DNA from: Candidatus Nanohaloarchaea archaeon
Lineage (GTDB): Archaea > EX4484-52 > DAOVKX01
DNA length: 7,193 nt
NCBI GenBank assembly: GCA_030631505.1
Contig: DAOVKX010000052.1
Location: 1-7,193 of the forward strand
Reading direction: 5' to 3'
The number at the start of each line of letters is the position of its first letter. Position 1 is the stretch's first letter. The position numbers and the translations under genes are program-made. Under the pieces are notes generated by a model. The model saw nothing but the letters and a program-made list of their open reading frames with translations. It was not told the origin of the DNA and searched no databases. Shown here piece after piece: positions 5,228 to 7,193 of this stretch.

Positions 5228-6553
5228 CTAAAGAAACCACGGTCCGAATAAATTAAACAATATCAGACCGAGCATCAGAAATGATATTGTTTTAAATACA
5301 GTTTTGCCGTTAGATATTTTTAATTTATCTATTATTTCTTCAAGAATCAGGCCGCCGTCCAATGGTTTTAAAGGAAGGAGATTTGCCAGCCCGATTCCAA
5401 GATTTAAAAAGAAAAGCCATGCCAGCAGTCTTGAGAGATACATAAGCAACCATGGGATTCTTGTCCCGAATGTTTCTGATATGTTTTCTTTGATTTGAGA
5501 TTCAACAGTTACCTTTGAGATACCGATAAATGGCTGGGATTCGTTTTCGGGGTTTGAGAATGTCGTCGTTGTGTATTCGTTTCCGTTAATTATGATTTTT
5601 ATCTTTTCATCAGGCATGACGCCATTTAATGCCGCGGCAAGACCTGCCATGTCTGTTACTTCTTTTTCATTTACTGAAGTTATGATTCCTGTTTCCGGAA
5701 GGACTCCGATAGCGGGCGTATCCGGCGTTAAGCTTTCGTAGCTGATTCCCGCGGGCTCAAATACCCCTGCTGCTGCGCTTGTTGAAACAACAAGCAAGGC
5801 AAGAGCAACCAGTGCAGTTAATATATTGCTTAAAGAGCCAGCTGCATAAATTCTTGTTTTCTTGATTGACTTTGATTTCTTTATCTCCTTTTCGTCGGGC
5901 TCTGCGAAGCCCAGAGGCAGTATAGCCAAAAAACCGTATCCCAGCGCTTTAACTTTAATTCCTTCTGCCACAGAAACAAATGCATGGGAAAATTCATGAA
6001 CAACCAGGATTACAAAAATGGATACCAGCCAGTAGCTAATCGGGACGTAGAAAACCGGCGCTCTGGAGACTTCGAACGGGAGGACAAGCTGAAGCCCTCC
6101 TGCTTCAACAACCCCGAATAAAATGCTATAGGCAGTTTCAGCAAGATATGCTGATATAAATCCGCATGCTCCAAAAAGACTTGTTGCCAGAGCAAGAACA
6201 GGCGTGATTGCTAAATATAGTAAAATGAAGGACAGTATAAAGAAAAAAATCGTGTAGAACTGATTGTTCCTTTCACTATGTTTTTTTCCAAAGAAACCAA
6301 GCGGATTAAATGTTTTGCGTTCCTTTAGCAGGTAAAACAAGCCGAGAGCGCCGAAGCTTAAAACGATGCCCAAATCCCCAAACCGCTTAAAAAAGGTTTC
6401 ATGTTTTTTTCCTAACCGGCTAATGATGTTGAGCCCTTTTTTTGTTCTTCTCAGGTAAAACAAAGGCGCTTCTTTTTTGAAGTTTTTCCTGTCGAATAAC
6501 CATATCACTGCTATAATAAAAAGCAAAATGACAAGCGATGTTAAATTTTCCAT
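5228..6553 (-). CDS. Site-2 protease family intramembrane metalloprotease (M50) with PDZ domain
   Basis: Enzymes of this family cut membrane proteins within the bilayer using zinc. The protein has 441 residues. The zinc motif HEFSH is at 186-190 with E187 as the catalytic base. The third ligand motif NLLPLKPLDGG is at 391-401 with D399. A PDZ-like domain lies between them at about 266-350 (ITSVNEKEV at 290-299 and FIGISKV at 342-348). Membrane helices lie at about 5-20, 60-76, 100-123, 124-150, 172-192, 235-258, 366-392 and 420-437. A basic segment at 22-56 between the first two helices is probably cytoplasmic. All catalytic residues are present and the length is usual for archaeal members. 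The substrate is unknown. The ATG at 6553 has a TATA-like box 26-27 bases upstream shared with the divergent purA gene. The gene ends in TAG, the only normal-looking TAG stop in the window. Confidence 0.92.
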   Translation of the reverse strand: MENLTSLVILLFIIAVIWLFDRKNFKKEAPLFYLRRTKKGLNIISRLGKKHETFFKRFGDLGIVLSFGALGLFYLLKERKTFNPLGFFGKKHSERNNQFYTIFFFILSFILLYLAITPVLALATSLFGACGFISAYLAETAYSILFGVVEAGGLQLVLPFEVSRAPVFYVPISYWLVSIFVILVVHEFSHAFVSVAEGIKVKALGYGFLAILPLGFAEPDEKEIKKSKSIKKTRIYAAGSLSNILTALVALALLVVSTSAAAGVFEPAGISYESLTPDTPAIGVLPETGIITSVNEKEVTDMAGLAAALNGVMPDEKIKIIINGNEYTTTTFSNPENESQPFIGISKVTVESQIKENISETFGTRIPWLLMYLSRLLAWLFFLNLGIGLANLLPLKPLDGGLILEEIIDKLKISNGKTVFKTISFLMLGLILFNLFGPWFL

Positions 6554-6575
6554 ATCAACACGTTTTGATTTGTAG

Positions 6576-6583
6576 ATATAAAT
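6576..6583. promoter_or_regulatory. Shared TATA-like element between the site-2 protease gene and purA
   Basis: ATATAAAT sits in the middle of the 53-base gap between two divergent start codons. Its centre is 27-28 bases from the purA ATG at 6607 and 26-27 bases from the protease ATG at 6553. The same octamer occurs at 3581-3588 in the other divergent gap. It could direct leaderless transcription in both directions. Confidence 0.5.
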
Positions 6584-6606
6584 AATTTCTTTGCTAATTT
6601 GTTTCT

Positions 6607-7193
6607 ATGGCAGGTTCTTGCACTATTATTTTTGGAGAGCAGTATGGCGACGAGGGGAAAGGTAAAATTGTTGACTATTTCTCAAAAGATGCTGATTTGA
6701 TTGTGAGATTTCAGGGGGGAAACAATGCAGGTCATACTGTTGTGCCTGAAAACGGCGAGGTTTATAAATTACACATTTTGCCAAGCGGTGTTGTGCGCGG
6801 TAAAAAAGCGGCTCTTGGCAGTGGTGTTGTGATAGATCCTGAAGTTTTGCTGAGTGAAATAAAATATATTGAAGGCAGAGGTCTTGATGTTGATCTAATC
6901 ATAGACCCGCGTGCCCATGTTATAACGCAAAAGCACAGGGAGGAAGATTGTAGAGGAGGCGGGGTTGGTTCAACAAAGAGAGGTATAGGTCCCTGTTACA
7001 GAGACAAAATTGCAAGAACGGGGACAAGGATGGGCGACTATGCAAGAGAACATACAGAGTTTCAAAAATATATTGGTGATGTTTCTTCTCTTGTTAAAGA
7101 GTGTCTTGATAATAGAGAGAACCTTATATTTGAAGGTGCACAGGGGTATTTGTTGGATAATGATGGCGGTACCTATCCTTATGTTACTTCTTC
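6607..7193 (+). CDS. purA: Adenylosuccinate synthetase, N-terminal part (cut by the window end)
   Basis: This enzyme joins IMP and aspartate with GTP to give adenylosuccinate, the first committed step of AMP synthesis. 195 codons are visible and the frame is open to the window end. The GTP-binding and catalytic motif GDEGKGK is at 14-20, with D15 equivalent to E. coli Asp13. QGGNNAGH ends at H43, equivalent to E. coli His41. STKRGIGPCYRDK in the middle matches the family's TTGRGIGPAYEDK. FEGAQG...D...GTYPYVTSS near the edge matches the E. coli motif. Between GDY and the FEGAQG motif, roughly 60-70 residues found in E. coli are absent, as expected for the short archaeal form of about 340 residues. 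There is no Shine-Dalgarno sequence, and a TATA-like box lies 27-28 bases before the ATG, so the mRNA is probably leaderless. Confidence 0.95.
   Translation, partial: MAGSCTIIFGEQYGDEGKGKIVDYFSKDADLIVRFQGGNNAGHTVVPENGEVYKLHILPSGVVRGKKAALGSGVVIDPEVLLSEIKYIEGRGLDVDLIIDPRAHVITQKHREEDCRGGGVGSTKRGIGPCYRDKIARTGTRMGDYAREHTEFQKYIGDVSSLVKECLDNRENLIFEGAQGYLLDNDGGTYPYVTS

Noticed and set aside
6010..6195. Minus-strand 61-codon frame inside the site-2 protease gene
   Set aside because: It lies in another frame of a well-recognised gene and has no independent support.

Overview
This window looks like chromosome from an archaeon, probably one with a small genome (a DPANN-type lineage is my inference). The evidence is an AT-rich sequence with tightly packed genes, an adenylosuccinate synthetase of the short archaeal form, an archaeal-style site-2 protease, and TATA-like boxes 26-28 bases upstream of several start codons, the spacing expected for leaderless archaeal mRNAs. 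I saw no tRNA, rRNA, CRISPR array, insertion sequence or phage gene.

Left part, all minus strand (1-3557). Reading in the direction of transcription there is a 109-residue four-helix membrane protein (3557-3228), a 513-residue protein of unknown function with coiled-coil character (3177-1636), a complete 3-methyladenine DNA glycosylase of the AAG/MPG family (1605-1060), and a gene I recognise as an unusually short EPSP synthase (AroA) relative (1043-153). At the left edge is the start of another gene (83-1) whose DxDALG motif recalls DHH phosphoesterases. The AroA-like frame is interrupted by an in-frame TAG at 884-882. Read through that codon, it gives a 296-residue protein that keeps nearly all EPSP synthase active-site residues. 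Read only from the first possible start after the TAG, it lacks the essential KS...R motif.

Middle part, plus strand (3620-5221). A divergent promoter with a 9-bp inverted repeat separates the left block from two overlapping genes (3620-4138 and 4126-4617). Their products are diverged copies of one another and belong to no family I can name. A membrane protein with conserved His and Asp residues of the YdjM-like metal-dependent hydrolase type follows (4697-5221).

Right part. A site-2 protease (M50) gene on the minus strand (6553-5228) converges on the YdjM-like gene with only 6 bases between the stops. It shares a single central TATA-like element with the divergent purA gene (6607 to the window end, truncated). 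PurA (AMP synthesis) and the DNA glycosylase (base-excision repair) are ordinary housekeeping genes. The gene order gives no clear common pathway. The items most worth a second look are the TAG-interrupted compact AroA-like gene, the tandem paralogues and the 513-residue orphan.
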